From NCBI GenBank assembly GCA_026545765.1, contig CM048839.1:53738677-53802676 (forward strand): 64,000 nt of DNA, written 5' to 3'. This document shows positions 1 to 9,462 of this stretch, in pieces. The translations under genes were made by a program, and so were the position numbers. Below the pieces are notes generated by a model. The model saw only the letters and a list, made by a program, of their open reading frames with translations. It ran no database searches and was not told the origin of the DNA. Each line of letters starts with the position of its first letter. Position 1 is the stretch's first letter. Origin of the DNA: Plantago major. Taxonomy: Eukaryota; Streptophyta; Magnoliopsida; Lamiales; Plantaginaceae.

Positions 1-537
1 CCTCGACTGACCCTCCCGCCGACTACCTCCGATCATACCAACAGCAACCCATCGCATGGGGAGGACGGTAGTGGGTTTCCTTTGTCACAAGATCCGCAAA
101 AACATGCAACAAATACAGGAAAAATGTGTTAGTATACAACTACATTTAAAACATATATACATTTGACTCATAGTAAAACAAAAATACTTGGTATTATTAA
201 CAACTAACTAGTTATATACATAATTTACCCTACACACATTCTTACTCATAATAAATCACAAAGACTTGGTATTATCAACAACTAACTATATATATACATA
301 ATCTACCCTACTCACATACCCTCAAGGCCTCGTCTGCGGGTTAAGTCTACATACCGTCCAACTGCAGCTTCTATGAACACATCAGAGCCTCATGACAGAG
401 TTTTTGCTTGTTCATCGACAACCTCATCCCGTACGAATTGGTAATCGAGTCGCCTTTCTCAACGTATTTCACTTTGGAGCGGCATGTATGTATCGCAGCC
501 TAACCAAATTCGCTTTATTATGCTTCTTGTTTGATAT

Positions 538-1029
538 TCAAGAAACACCACTTGCTTCTTGAGTTAGCAAGATAAATGGTTCGTACTTAGTACGGTACCT
601 CCTCCTATGGTTTATGTCATCCATTTCATACTGCTCATTCTTCTTCGTACCAAGTGGAGTAGGATTATACCAGTTAACATCAAACAGAAAAGTTCTTTTT
701 AAGGGCAAACCGGGATATTCAAGGCGCACTATTTGCTTCAGCTTCCCGTAAAAATCATACAAATCAGCTGCTTCTAAATATTGCCCCCTGACACACACCC
801 CATAATTTCTTCTAGCCATGGCCGTGTTAGAGTCAATCGTGTGGAACCTAAGGCCATTGACTATGTAAGATGAGAATGTGAAGACCTTTCTGTATGGTCC
901 CTCTGCTAGAGCTATTAAGTAAGGACATGTGACGTTGTTGACAGGATCTCGGACATACTCCTTGACCCAATCTGGAAATTCTGATTCCAACTTCTCTTCA
1001 AGGAGTTCTTCAATGGTATCATCTGCCAT
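538..1029 (-). pseudogene. CACTA transposase fragment, DUF4216 region
   Basis: A 163-residue open frame. It contains the DUF4216 pattern: FTFSSYIVNGLRFHT near residue 52, then a run resembling the usual NSGV segment, DLYDFYGKLKQIVRLEYPG, and an FLFDVNWYNP motif before the end. DUF4216 forms the C-terminal half of plant En/Spm TnpD-like transposases. The near-identical block at 45790-46320 has an extra frame break. The upstream DUF4218 block follows at higher coordinates across a short gap with many stops that may be an intron. The frame ends at 538, and the C-terminal tail seen in copy 2 would lie before position 1. The family call is firm; activity is unlikely. Confidence 0.8.
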
Positions 1030-1179
1030 CGTTGGATTCTTCTTTTGGCAACGCTCTTTGAAAACGATGTGGACATGATGATATGATTAAATACTAGTTA
1101 GGATTATAGTGAGAAGTTCAATTTTAGTTGCTTTTAATAAGAAAGGTACTCACCCAGTAAATATCACCATATGTTTATC

Positions 1180-1950
1180 AACATCAACACAATTCGTGAG
1201 GACATAATATTGAACTGCGTTATCCGTCAGCCATTCTTTCTTAGCGTGTCTCATAGATCTCCCTGAGACCCTAAACATTGAAATGGCAACGTCATCATCC
1301 TCTTGAACTTCGAATGTGTCTGCGTTTCAAGACGGCCTAGATGCCTTTGTTGGGACGTGGTCCTCAAAGTAATGGAAGCAGAAGGTTGCAGTTTTCTCTT
1401 GAACGTATGCATTGGCAATCGATCCTTCAGGTCTACCTTTGTTCTTGACATATTTCTTCAATTTCCCAAAGTACCTGTAATATATATTCAGGTAAGAAAG
1501 TGTAACTAGGGAAAATTCAGACATTTTAAGTACAGTATTGCAATTATTTCACACCTCTCGAATGGATACATCCATCGACATCGAACCGTCCAAAGAAGCC
1601 TCTTCATGTGGAAGGTGAACCGCAAGTGCTCCATAGAATCAAAGAATATCGGTGGAAAGATACGCCGAGCTTGCATAGAATCAATGGTATGTTGCTTTCA
1701 AGATTTCCTAACACTTGATCGTAAAACCACCCTTGTGCATAAATTCTGAAAATAAGCTCACCGTGAGAGCGATGCGTACATGTTTAGGTAGCGCTTCCGA
1801 AATGCAATCGATAAGTCTCGCATGAACACATGACAATGTAGCTCTTTATTCCAAACATCTTTGCCTTCCTCAAATCCACACACCGCTCCAATTTCGAGGC
1901 GTAATTGTTGGGGAACTTCAATGCCTTCACCCAATCAAACAGTATTGACC
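1180..1950 (-). pseudogene. CACTA transposase fragment, DUF4218 region (broken)
   Basis: Fragments in shifting minus-strand frames match DUF4218, the domain between the Transposase_21 core and DUF4216 in En/Spm transposases. Visible pieces are LFDWVKALKFP near 1910-1945, a DLRKAKMFG segment near 1850-1875, and KNKGRPEGSIANAY near 1410-1455 followed by ATFCFHYFEDH. The last matches the NKARPEGSIAE...TFCSRY signature of the family. At least three frame changes are needed to join them. The corresponding part of copy 2 (46510-47230) keeps longer frames over some of the same pieces, showing that part of the damage is specific to this copy. Confidence 0.75.
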
Positions 1951-1954
1951 TAGA

Positions 1955-2593
1955 TTAGGTCAATACATCATATGCAGGGATACCATTCTCCCACAGCTCA
2001 ATCAGCTCCTTGATTAGGGGTTGCAAGAAGACATCCCGCTTCATTGTTGGATCTTTTGGCCCAGGCACCAACACGGTCAAGAACATGAATGGTTCCTTCA
2101 TGCACTCACCGGGGAGTACGGTGAGCGCCATCGCCAACAAGAGTACTTTCGTTCACTTCCAAACGGGTTAAAACCATCCGTACAGAGCCCAATCGTACAT
2201 TTCTAGACTCGGCTGCAAGCTCCGGATATGTCTTGTCAAACTCTTTCCATGCCGGTGAGTCTGATGGATGCTCCATTCTACCCTCTGCATCTTCCGGGAT
2301 TACTCTCTCCTTGTGCACCGCATTTTATCAAGACAAGTACTTGAAGGCATAACCTCTTTAAACGAGGTGCTAGAGGGAAGTACCACATTTTCTTATGAGG
2401 GAGATTTTTCTTCTAGCGCTTTTGAAGCCCCTCCTTGTAACACTTGTAGCGGTCCTTACCATAGAACTTGCACTCCAGTAGATCTACATCCTCCCCCAAT
2501 AGATCATGCACATATCCGGACAACAGTCTATGGCTACCATAGGCAACCCAACCCCGTGATCTTTTTCTTCGCTTGGTAAAAGTTTCAGGGTAC
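1955..2593 (-). pseudogene. CACTA transposase fragment, Transposase_21 core (broken)
   Basis: Minus-strand frames contain the core of the plant En/Spm transposase. The cysteine-rich CCPDMC segment near 2500-2540 is followed by ECKFYGKDRYK, a MWYFPLAPRLKRL segment, a GRMEHPSDSPAWKEFD segment, then NVRLG, GLCTDGFNPFG and VPGPKDPTMKRDVFLQPLI. These are characteristic of Transposase_21, which holds the catalytic acidic residues of the DDE-type enzyme. Frame changes near 2110-2170 and 2330-2400 break it. Compared with copy 2, this copy keeps about 150 bases (around 2325-2500) that copy 2 has lost. The hAT-like MITE at 2594 separates this block from the N-terminal part. Confidence 0.82.
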
Positions 2594-3106
2594 TAGGTGA
2601 GCACGCATGGTATTTACAAAATCAAACCAACCCACCTATGACGGTGATTATCCGTCCGACCCACGCTGGTAGAATAATTTTCCAACCCGCGGTTTGGGTG
2701 ATAACAATGGCGGTGGGTCATGGGTAGATTACTACGTCAACATATCCATCAATTAACAAAATATTTTGAGAACAAGTAAAATGACGAAGTACCATTTTCA
2801 CTTATGTAGTTTCTTAGTTTATACATGAAATAACCCTAGCTTTACTTTTATTAATCTATTATATATTTCTATATATTCATTTAAATGACAATTAATTTAT
2901 TTAATATATATACATTTTTTGTTATGTAAACAATATGGCGGGTGGGTTGCGGTTTGCACCCAACCAACCCACCACCCACCCACCAGTTAGCGGGTTATAA
3001 AAAATTTAACCCGCATAATTTTTTTAAAAAAAAAATAATCGGCGGGTGCGGGTGAGATGCGGGCGGTTTGTGCGGACGGGTCGGTCATGGATTGTTTGCA
3101 CACCTA
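2594..3106. mobile_element. Non-autonomous hAT-like element (MITE) inside the CACTA transposase
   Basis: The two CACTA copies differ by an insertion of about 513 bp here. Its ends are imperfect inverted repeats: the left begins TAGGTGAGCA and the right, read inward on the minus strand, begins TAGGTGTGCA. The flanking octamers are CAGGGTAC (2586-2593) and GTGGGTAC (3107-3114), a 6-of-8 match consistent with the 8-bp target duplication of hAT elements. The empty site in copy 2 (47713 onward) reads GTGGGTAC once. The interior has no open frame of note and is made of GGGTNGG/CCNACCC runs and AT-rich DNA. The TAGG(G)GTGTGCA type of end is common in plant hAT MITEs. Confidence 0.75.
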
Positions 3107-3760
3107 GTGGGTACTAGGTTCGTTGGTGGCAAAACTCGGATAACGGCAACAGTTGTTATTGAAGCTCACTTCATTGGCCACCTTAGGCCTTACAACTCAT
3201 TAGCCGAGACAACAAAGACAACTCAAAGGTGCTTCTCACACCCCGCCAAATCGGCTTCTTCGCTAATTCCAACAAGTCAAATAATGCGTGATCCTCGGAT
3301 TCGTGGCTCATCCACATCACCCTCGGTTCCAGTGGTACTAGTGTCCATAAACTCTGGGCCGACAGCATTAAACACCATTTCTTCGACCCGGTCATGAAAA
3401 GCATCAGATTTAGATGTACTTTGACCGCTAAGTTGCTCATTTTTTCTCTTCCTTCCACGCTTCCTAAATTGCTCATATGACATGAACGGTGTTGCTTCCT
3501 CACCATGATGATTCCATACCTCATACTGAGGCACGAATCCATTACGTTTCAAGTGCTCGAGTACCGTTGTAGGAGGAAAATATTGCTTGTTTATGCATTT
3601 GTTCAATTTGCAAGGGCACTTTATCAACCTCCCGCTACAAAAGCCGCTTTGTAAGAGCAAATGCGATGAAGGCTTCAAACCCTTCCACAAAACTAGATTG
3701 AACTCTGCCATTAACAGTACGACAGCACATCCATGAACGATCGGGATTCATTGGATGATT
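3107..3760 (-). pseudogene. CACTA transposase N-terminal region (transposase-associated domain)
   Basis: On the minus strand the region begins near 3760 with an NPDRSWM segment and continues FNLVLWKGLKPSSHLL, a KCPCKLNKCIN cysteine motif, then VLEHLKRNGFVPQYEVWNHHGEE. This is the classic Transpos_assoc pattern (DRSWM, C-P-C...C, HL...GF...Y..W..HGE), a putative zinc-binding N-terminus. A 144-residue open frame (3277-3711) covers most of it. Downstream, towards 3107, come LFDLLELAKKP and a frame matching the LLSEFCPEPNLVPTN segment of copy 2. The opening methionine is not obvious because an in-frame stop interrupts the start of the motif. Confidence 0.82.
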
Positions 3761-4479
3761 AACCTGACACGTCTGAATTTATTAGATTTATAACTATACG
3801 CATTACGTATTGAATTTCAACTCAATTCCAATTCCTGGCTATAATTGTATTGTTAATTATAATACGTTCCAAATTTCATGAATTACATGCATTTTACGTT
3901 TAAAGTTTTTTTTATAAATTTTAAATTTCCATTACAATTACGAATTATAAATTAAAACAGTAGTAATTCTTTCTAAGTTAATACGAGCCAATTATACTAT
4001 AACCACCAAAATCACTAAATCTAAATGGTATCCAAAAGCTCAACCAAATATCACTAATCATACTACAACCATCAATTAAAAACCATACATACTTACAAAC
4101 ATCCTAACGTGATACTAACAAATCAATTTCACAATAAATCAATCAATTGCACAACCTCAAGCTTAACCACTACTTAATATAAGCTAAACTAGCTAGTAGA
4201 TGAGTCTAAAAACATACAATTGCTCGAAATTAGCAAAAAATCCAAATTTAGAAAAGTAAGGGTTTTAGACTAATACATTCAATTACGGGAAAAATAGCCG
4301 AAGAAGGATGAAATTGAAGGACCACCCGAGTTCCTTGTTGAACGATCTTCGAAAAGAGTCCAGGATTGGCCGGAATGGTCGAGTTTAGAATGGAGTTGGA
4401 TTTGGGCAATAATGGAGAAGAAGGAGAAGAGAAAGGAAGCAGAATATTTTGGGAAGAAGAAGGGCGATTCGCCTGCTTT

Positions 4480-4583
4480 TTGGATGAAACGCTTATCCGT
4501 CACTAAAGTTGACCGATTGTCATAAATAGCGACGGATAGAATCACGCGCCTTTCCATCACTAAATAGCGTAGTTCTTGTAGTG
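4480..4583 (-). repeat. CACTA terminal inverted repeat and subterminal repeats
   Basis: The last 11 bases are TTCTTGTAGTG (4573-4583), the reverse complement of CACTACAAGAA. Inside it are short direct and inverted motifs of the type TCCGTCACTAAA and TAGCGACGGATA. Such subterminal motifs bind the element's own DNA-binding protein in known CACTA systems. Compared with the right end of copy 2 (49080-49448), about 250 bases of subterminal repeats are missing, leaving only four or five motifs. Confidence 0.8.
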
Positions 4584-4735
4584 TCAAGCAAGAAATCTTA
4601 TTTAATCTAATACTGTATGATATTAAATCATGTTTATTATGTTCTCAATTTTTTAAAAAATATGAACGTAAGTGATTACTATTTTCATGTGAAATTTAAA
4701 ATTCAGGAGGGAGAGAATATGAAACTGAACTACAA
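4584..4735. repeat. Segment shared with 49449-49605, outside the CACTA end
   Basis: The 150 bases beyond the CACTA terminus closely match the bases beyond the terminus of copy 2. Shared landmarks are an AAATCTTATTTAATCTAATAC tract and AAATTCAGGAGGGAGAGAA near 4701-4719. Similarity stops near 4735. The two CACTA copies were therefore probably multiplied together with flanking DNA rather than by two independent transpositions. No coding potential is seen. Confidence 0.75.
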
Positions 4736-5045
4736 TAAAAACTAGTACTAACCCGTGGCGATGTCACGGTATAGTTTACTTTTAATAATAAATAGAAAGA
4801 AAATTATAAAATAAATTTATCAAGAGAATAAAGTAGTCAAATTTATGTGAAGAACGTTGATCGTGGTGTCGGACGGTAGTCCTTCTTCATCCCTTATGTC
4901 ATTGAGTGTTTATTTATGTTAACTGTAGAAAATGTAAAAATAGGATCCTACCGCATCTTAATTCGCTTATTAGTAACAGGTACATTTTTTTAAAAAAAAT
5001 TGTATTCCTCAAACGGAACCAAAATAAAATACAAAAGTATACAAC
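4736..5045. other. Non-coding AT-rich spacer with an ACCCGTG palindromic motif
   Basis: No convincing gene. A short palindromic motif, ACCCGTG(N)7CACGGT, lies near 4751-4772 just after ACTAGTACTA. Similar ACTAGT...ACCCGTGC...GCACGGGT motifs are widespread in plant repeats, but the family cannot be assigned here. Confidence 0.4.
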
Positions 5046-5262
5046 TCAATCAATAGGGTTGTTCCCAACATCCCCGCGGTGGTATGTGGTCACCCCACCA
5101 CACACAAAAAAATTATACAAACATAAATTCACATGCTACTGTTTTTTTTTTTTTCAACCCACTGGTTCCCAACAACCCGCGGCAGTATGTATCACCCTAC
5201 CAAAGAGACAAAAATTATTATTCTACAAATATAATTTCACATGGTACAATGTTTTTTTTCCA
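5046..5262. repeat. Two-unit minisatellite, about 110 bp per unit
   Basis: Two adjacent units share, in order, GTTCCCAACA, CCGCGG, a GTATGT segment, CACCC, ACAAAAATTAT, ACAAATATAATTTCACATG and a long T-run followed by CAACC. The first unit starts near 5055 and the second near 5164. The units differ by small indels, mainly in homopolymers. The open frame across the array has the composition expected of repeats rather than of protein. Confidence 0.7.
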
Positions 5263-5264
5263 CA

Positions 5265-5535
5265 ACCACCCCCCCCCCCCTCCGGGCCCATTATAGATGA
5301 ATAGAAGAGAGTTTTCCCACCTAGAAAGTATTTGTCAGACACCCCCCTCTCGGCCCGACCCATCATGGATCTCAAGAAAGTGCATAGAAGATCAAGATGC
5401 TTTTCCCACCTAGAGAGTATTCAACTGACTTCACCCCCCCAACCCTTGGGGCTTGTTATGGAAATCAAGAAAGTAGAGAGAAGATCAAGAGAGTTTTCCG
5501 CCAGAGAGTATATGCACTTCAACCCCCAAATGAAA
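5265..5535. repeat. Three-unit C-rich minisatellite, about 100 bp per unit
   Basis: Three degenerate units each contain a poly-C stretch, a GGCCC or CCCTTGG segment, ATGGA(A/T)(A/C)TCAAGAAAGT, a GAAGATCAAGA segment, and TTTTCC(C/G)(A/C)CC(T)AGAGAGTAT. Units begin near 5265, 5340 and 5430. The open frames here are a consequence of the repeat. Confidence 0.65.
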
Positions 5536-6527
5536 AAATGTAGTTTTTACTAACTTAATCATCAAAAAATGTTGCGGTTGGGTCTTGTAACAAAGGTATG
5601 GAACGGGTTCGAATATATGCCAGACCGAACCTGAACATCATTATTTCGAGTGGGGTTGAATTCGGGTTGGATAGAACCAGTCCTTCCAGCCAGAGATCAT
5701 AGAGAAGAGAATCCTTATACCTCATCCTATCCTATCGATCGAATGTTATACATAAAGAAAAGGAAATTGAAAGTCTTCACATGTAAAATGTTGTTTATAG
5801 ACATGTAAAGATCAACACACCACCAATTAGCTCACGTGTATTTCTTCTATCTTCTGGAACTGAAAAGAGCACGTCTGGTACACGATTCATAGAACATTCT
5901 TAGAAGATCAATTGAAGGGACTATATCAAGCATAGATCCAAAGATCCTCCTATATGGATTCATGGACATTTAAAAAATTTATATTCAATAGTAAATCATA
6001 CAAATCTGAAGGTATAAAATATAATTTAGCTTCATTGAACAATGTAATATTGATTACTTGAGTCCGATAAAATAAAGAAACGTAGAGAGTTAACAAAACG
6101 TTAAATTCTACATTGCCATTTAAAATGAATTTCCTTTTACATTACTTTTTTATTAGAAAATGTCCAAGTAATTAGATAACGCCCAAAGTATCATTTATGG
6201 AATGCGGATCATGTGTGCTTCAAAGTAAACCATCAACTTTATAATATAGTAGAAAAAAATATATGAAATGCCCAGAATAACTGAAAGTGCACAAATAGTA
6301 TGGCCGTATCAAAATAATTGTATATTTTAGTTTGTCCAGAATGTTTGATGCTAAACTATTTAAAATGAGTCTCTTTTTGAACGCTTGATGCTACTTTAAT
6401 TATTTATAATGTATTTAATGAGTCATTTTTAATTCCTTTAATACTGAAAATGAATTTTTGAATTTCAAAACTGGGGCATCAATAATATATAAATGAATTT
6501 TAATTTTGCTTTCACTTTGTAATGAAA
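5536..6527. other. AT-rich intergenic DNA, nothing recognised
   Basis: About 1 kb with no open frame of useful length on either strand, no clear terminal repeats and no RNA gene. It may contain old decayed transposons, but nothing can be supported. Confidence 0.5.
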
Positions 6528-6790
6528 TGTAACGACCCAACTACTAATCGATTGTGCTTCGACTTTACGGGCGCATTACTCATGGAAGCTCTCCGGTGAT
6601 AGATCAACCTACTATACTAACACATGTCCTTTCCTCACAAGACTTTGTCCTCACTCGTACGTGAACCGGGAAACTTTCCAATTGGTCATACATCTAAGAT
6701 TGCTCCTAAGAAATCACGCTTAACTCTGAAGTTCTTGTGGATGATTTATGAAAAGAAAGGTGCACCTTGTTGGTAATATAATTACATAAA
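6528..6790 (-). mobile_element. 5S-rRNA-derived repeat, probably a Cassandra-type TRIM fragment
   Basis: On the minus strand, 6737-6671 resembles the internal control region of plant 5S rRNA: AACTTCAGAGTTAAGCGTG at the 5' side, corresponding to the 5S segment around GTTAAGCGTGCTTGG, then a segment like AGTACTAGGATG, then a TATGACC in the place of GGGTGACC. It is too degenerate to be a 5S gene. The plus strand starts TGTAACGACCC at 6528, like the LTR start of Cassandra TRIM retrotransposons, which carry 5S sequence in their LTRs. The right boundary is not clear. The 5S resemblance is well supported; the Cassandra name is an inference. Confidence 0.6.
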
Positions 6791-7140
6791 TTCTCACATA
6801 TTTAATCTAACTAAAGTAACGTCTATGTTGAACTTGGCACGCCAAATTGCTAGGATTGGCCATATATAATTCTTCTAAATTCATATATGGAGTGAAAATA
6901 ATTTAAAAATCACAAAGTGAAAATAAAAGAAAACCGGAATAAAAGTTAACCTTAGAGATCTTTATAAACATTTGAAGTATAATCAAAGTTCGTATACACA
7001 CATGTATTTTATTTACTACTGAGTCGCAAGGTACTTTAGCCACATTTTGTCAATTATAACACTAACTCATCTAATTTACGTGATGGTGGAGAACGAACAC
7101 GTGCTCAAAGTTATTATTCCTTATCCCAGTCGGGCAGTGT
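6791..7140. other. AT-rich spacer, nothing recognised
   Basis: No coding frame, terminal repeat or RNA gene was seen between the 5S-like repeat and the palindromic MITE. Part of it may be the remaining LTR or internal DNA of the 5S-like element. Confidence 0.4.
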
Positions 7141-7337
7141 AAACTTGTCATTTTATTCAAATATTTGTTTTTTATTTGACCACAGATTACTCTTAAACTA
7201 TAATAGTAAACAATTTAATAAAATCATATAATGAAAATTTATTTTCATTATATGATTTTATTAAATTATTTATTATTATCGTTTAAAATTAATTTGTCAA
7301 AAGTCAAAAATATAATTTGGCCAAAAATGACAAGTTT
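7141..7337. mobile_element. Palindromic fold-back MITE (about 197 bp)
   Basis: The sequence folds back on itself over nearly its whole length. The outer ends are AAACTTGTCATTTT (7141-7154) and AAAATGACAAGTTT (7324-7337). The core has a perfect 26-bp stem (7212-7237 with 7242-7267) around a 4-base TTTA loop. The intervening arms pair with few mismatches. There is no coding capacity. Such structures are typical of plant MITEs, and transcripts would form long hairpins that can feed small-RNA production. Target duplications could not be fixed confidently, so the superfamily is left open. Confidence 0.75.
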
Positions 7338-7352
7338 TATAAAGAATATTAT

Positions 7353-7775
7353 GCCCCAAATGCAGCCCTCAAACTTATGAGAAATAATCCCCCAGTATAA
7401 GAATTATGCCCCAAATGCTTGTCCTCCTCCAGAAAGATAATAAACTCAAATATTTATTGAAGTTCAAAATTAGAGTCCAAGAACCTGCTCTTATAGCTGG
7501 TTCAACACTCTGAAGGTCAACCGCCTGAAGTTGTCCAAACCTGTTCAGAATTTACATCAAATGACAGAACACATAATTAAACAAGCATTAATATGAAAAT
7601 GTAAAATGTAATAAACAGCTTTGCAAATGTATTGTATAAACTTGCTTATAGTAGGGGAGAAAATGTAAAATGAAAGTATATTTATTCAACAGACTTTGTT
7701 AGGAAAAAATGATGATTACAACACGTCATAGAAATGGGCTTCTCTATCTGCTCAAAACGAAGTCCATGGCAAATG
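7353..7775. repeat. Direct repeat, unit 1, matching 37932-38282
   Basis: This segment is repeated in the same orientation just after the last recognisable exon of the interrupted gene. Shared stretches include AAGAATTATGCCCCAAATGC, TCAAATATTTATTGAAGTTC, ATAATTAAACAAGCATTAAT and CTTGCTTATAGTAGGGGAGA. The downstream copy lacks about 60 bp present here near 7513-7572. No coding sequence is evident. The two copies bracket the gene fragment about 1 kb upstream and immediately downstream. Confidence 0.75.
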
Positions 7776-7880
7776 AAATAAAAGTATCTTTATTAACCTG
7801 ACTTAGTTCTTAAAATGATGATTACAACATTTCATAAAAATAGGCTCCTCAATCTACTCGAAACGAAGACCTTGGGAAAT
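7678..7880. repeat. Degenerate two-unit tandem repeat
   Basis: Two units of about 100 bp share AAGTATNTTTATT, a CAGACTT or CTGACTTAG segment, AAATGATGATTACAACA, CATA(G/A)AAAT(G/A)GGCT and TCAAAACGAAG/TCGAAACGAAG. The first unit overlaps the end of the longer direct repeat at 7353-7775; only this first unit is present in the downstream copy. Confidence 0.6.
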
Positions 7881-8833
7881 AAATAAAATGTGTATTGAAG
7901 TTTCAGGACTTCAGGTAGTGTTTATAATGAGAATAGATCTGCATATAATTCTCTCCATGCATTTTTCTTAATCCAGTATACATACCATCACTATGGTAAA
8001 CTTGGCAGCAGCTGTTACGTGAAATCATATTCTCATCATATCATCAATTTTAAGGACTGATTAAAACATAAAATAACACACGTCCAAAATGTTTTGAAAT
8101 TTCCGTATTGTGTGTTACTGAACCGCAGAGGGCTTGGTAACCATAAAGATCAATTATCCCAAAGATTATCAAATGGATGACTGAGTGTCGAATTTACATT
8201 TCTTTACTTCTACTAAAACAAGAAAGTTGCAATCATATGTGTCTGCCTACCCATCCACTTGGTTCTCTACAAGTTTCAACTTCACAAGTTACCCTCCCCA
8301 ACAAAATGAACCATTACTATTCAGATAAGAAAACATATCAGGACCAAAGCAACTTCTCGATCTCGATTAATCTCCACACTTCAAATTTGTTAGAATCACG
8401 ACAATTGAAACTTGGTAGAATCACCACAATTCAAACTTGTTAGAATCGCCCATTCAAACTTATTCTGTATATTGGACTGGTCCTACATTTGATAAAATAC
8501 CTGCTTTGTCTGTTACTTTATTCATTCTGTGTTCCCCATGTTTCGTCTTCCCATCTCTTCACACATCCAACACGCATGAGTAGTGTATGATGTGTGTTTT
8601 AAGTTTTTGTTTCATTTGGATTAAGTACTGTTTGAGGTTTGTATATTTGGACAGCATAATATACTAATATTGATGGTCTTTATTTTTGCTCTTTAAGTTC
8701 AAATTGTGGATTATGTGTTACTTTTTCTTTAAATGTGTTAAAGTTTATAAAATATAAAGTGAATGTATTCTTAACATATCTATATCCTGAGTTATAGATT
8801 ATATCTACATAGAAATGCTTTTCCTTTCTGCAG
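7881..8833. other. Upstream or intronic DNA of the LRR gene, with a short tandem repeat
   Basis: No exon of the LRR gene could be recognised here, although a pyrimidine-rich acceptor (TTTCTGCAG, ending 8833) closes the interval. At 8378-8460 there are three to four degenerate copies of a unit of about 24 bp based on AATTCAAACTTGTTAGAATC. An open frame at 8177-8443 has no recognisable protein features and overlaps that repeat, so it is not called as a gene. Upstream LRR exons may lie before this point but were not found. Confidence 0.45.
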
Positions 8834-9095
8834 ACATCTTCCTCCAGAAATTGCATATCATAGCAATTTAGAGCACTTGAACCTTTCATTCAACAAGATG
8901 AGGAAGTTGCCTGATGAGATCAACTCATTGAGCTTATTAATATCACTCAAAGTCTCCAATAATAAATTGACTGAGCTACCTAGACTTTCATATCTGCAAA
9001 AACTGGAGGAGTTGGACCTGTCAAACAATCGGCTTACATCATTAAGTTGCCTAGAACTTGAAATAATGCAGAATCTTCGCACTCTAAATCTTCAG
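8834..9095 (+). pseudogene. Exon with leucine-rich repeats of the split LRR-kinase gene
   Basis: After the acceptor CTGCAG the frame encodes HLPPEIAYHSNLEHLNLS, followed by consecutive LRRs with the LxxLxLSxNxLxxLP pattern: LNLSFNKMRKLPDEI, LKVSNNKLTELPRL, LDLSNNRLTSL and LRTLNLQ. It ends at a GTGTGTGC donor. The exon has no internal stop. LRRs usually bind protein partners; the ligand of this family is not known from sequence. The upstream exon it should join is not found in this window. Confidence 0.82.
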
Positions 9096-9265
9096 GTGTG
9101 TGCAAAATACCAACATCTATTATGACAAAGATAATAGACTTGTTTGCAATATCTACCAGCCTTCTTAAGCTCTTTTATGCTTTCAACTTATTCTTTTCGC
9201 CTTATAATTTTGTTATAATATGATCCTTACATTATGAATGTTTTCCTCCCTGAAACTTGTTGAAG

Positions 9266-9373
9266 AATAATCAGCTACATGGTTGTCAAATACCATCTTG
9301 GATATGCTGCAATTTGGAGGGTAATGGAAGGACCCATTATCTGATGAATCTGCTGAGATGGATGTGTATGAAG
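9266..9373 (+). pseudogene. Exon with the IPSWICC motif of the split LRR-kinase gene
   Basis: The frame NNQLHGCQIPSWICCNLEGN is diagnostic for the At1g04210 family, where it directly follows the LRRs. The exon ends at AAG|GTAACATG. Its acceptor reads TTGAAG rather than the expected TTGCAG, possibly one of the CAG-site changes seen elsewhere in this window. The 108-bp exon is otherwise open. Confidence 0.72.
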
Positions 9374-9462
9374 GTAACATGCTGAAACCTGTTGAGATTC
9401 GCTGTACAGCTTTTGATTTAAAAAAAACAAAATCCTGAAGTAGATAATTTGAATCATTGCAG

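Larger units (their letters stand above)
1..4583 (-). mobile_element. CACTA (En/Spm) DNA transposon, copy 1, left end outside window
   Basis: The stretch carries, on the minus strand and in the expected order, the blocks of a plant CACTA TnpD-type transposase: an N-terminal transposase-associated zinc-binding region, the Transposase_21 core, DUF4218 and DUF4216. Read on the minus strand, the right end starts CACTACAAGAA (plus-strand positions 4573-4583) and is followed by short repeats based on GCGACGGATA, as in other CACTA subterminal regions. The other terminus lies before position 1. A second copy lies at 42215-49448 and aligns almost throughout, which helps define the blocks. Coding is fragmented by stops and frameshifts, so this copy is probably not autonomous. 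A 513-bp insertion splits the coding region at 2594-3106. Confidence 0.88.

Noticed and set aside
4741..4790. A defined Helitron or SINE end
   Set aside because: The ACCCGTG...CACGGT palindrome is suggestive, but no second end or hallmark sequence was found.
4906..5304. A 132-residue plus-strand protein
   Set aside because: It runs through a minisatellite and homopolymers; two repeat units appear as duplicated peptide with frame differences. No recognisable domain.
6528..6790. A functional 5S rRNA gene
   Set aside because: Only a degenerate internal region resembles 5S; boundaries, sequence and length do not fit a gene.
8177..8443. An 88-residue gene upstream of the LRR exons
   Set aside because: No domain, overlaps a short tandem repeat, and no splice link to the LRR exon could be seen.
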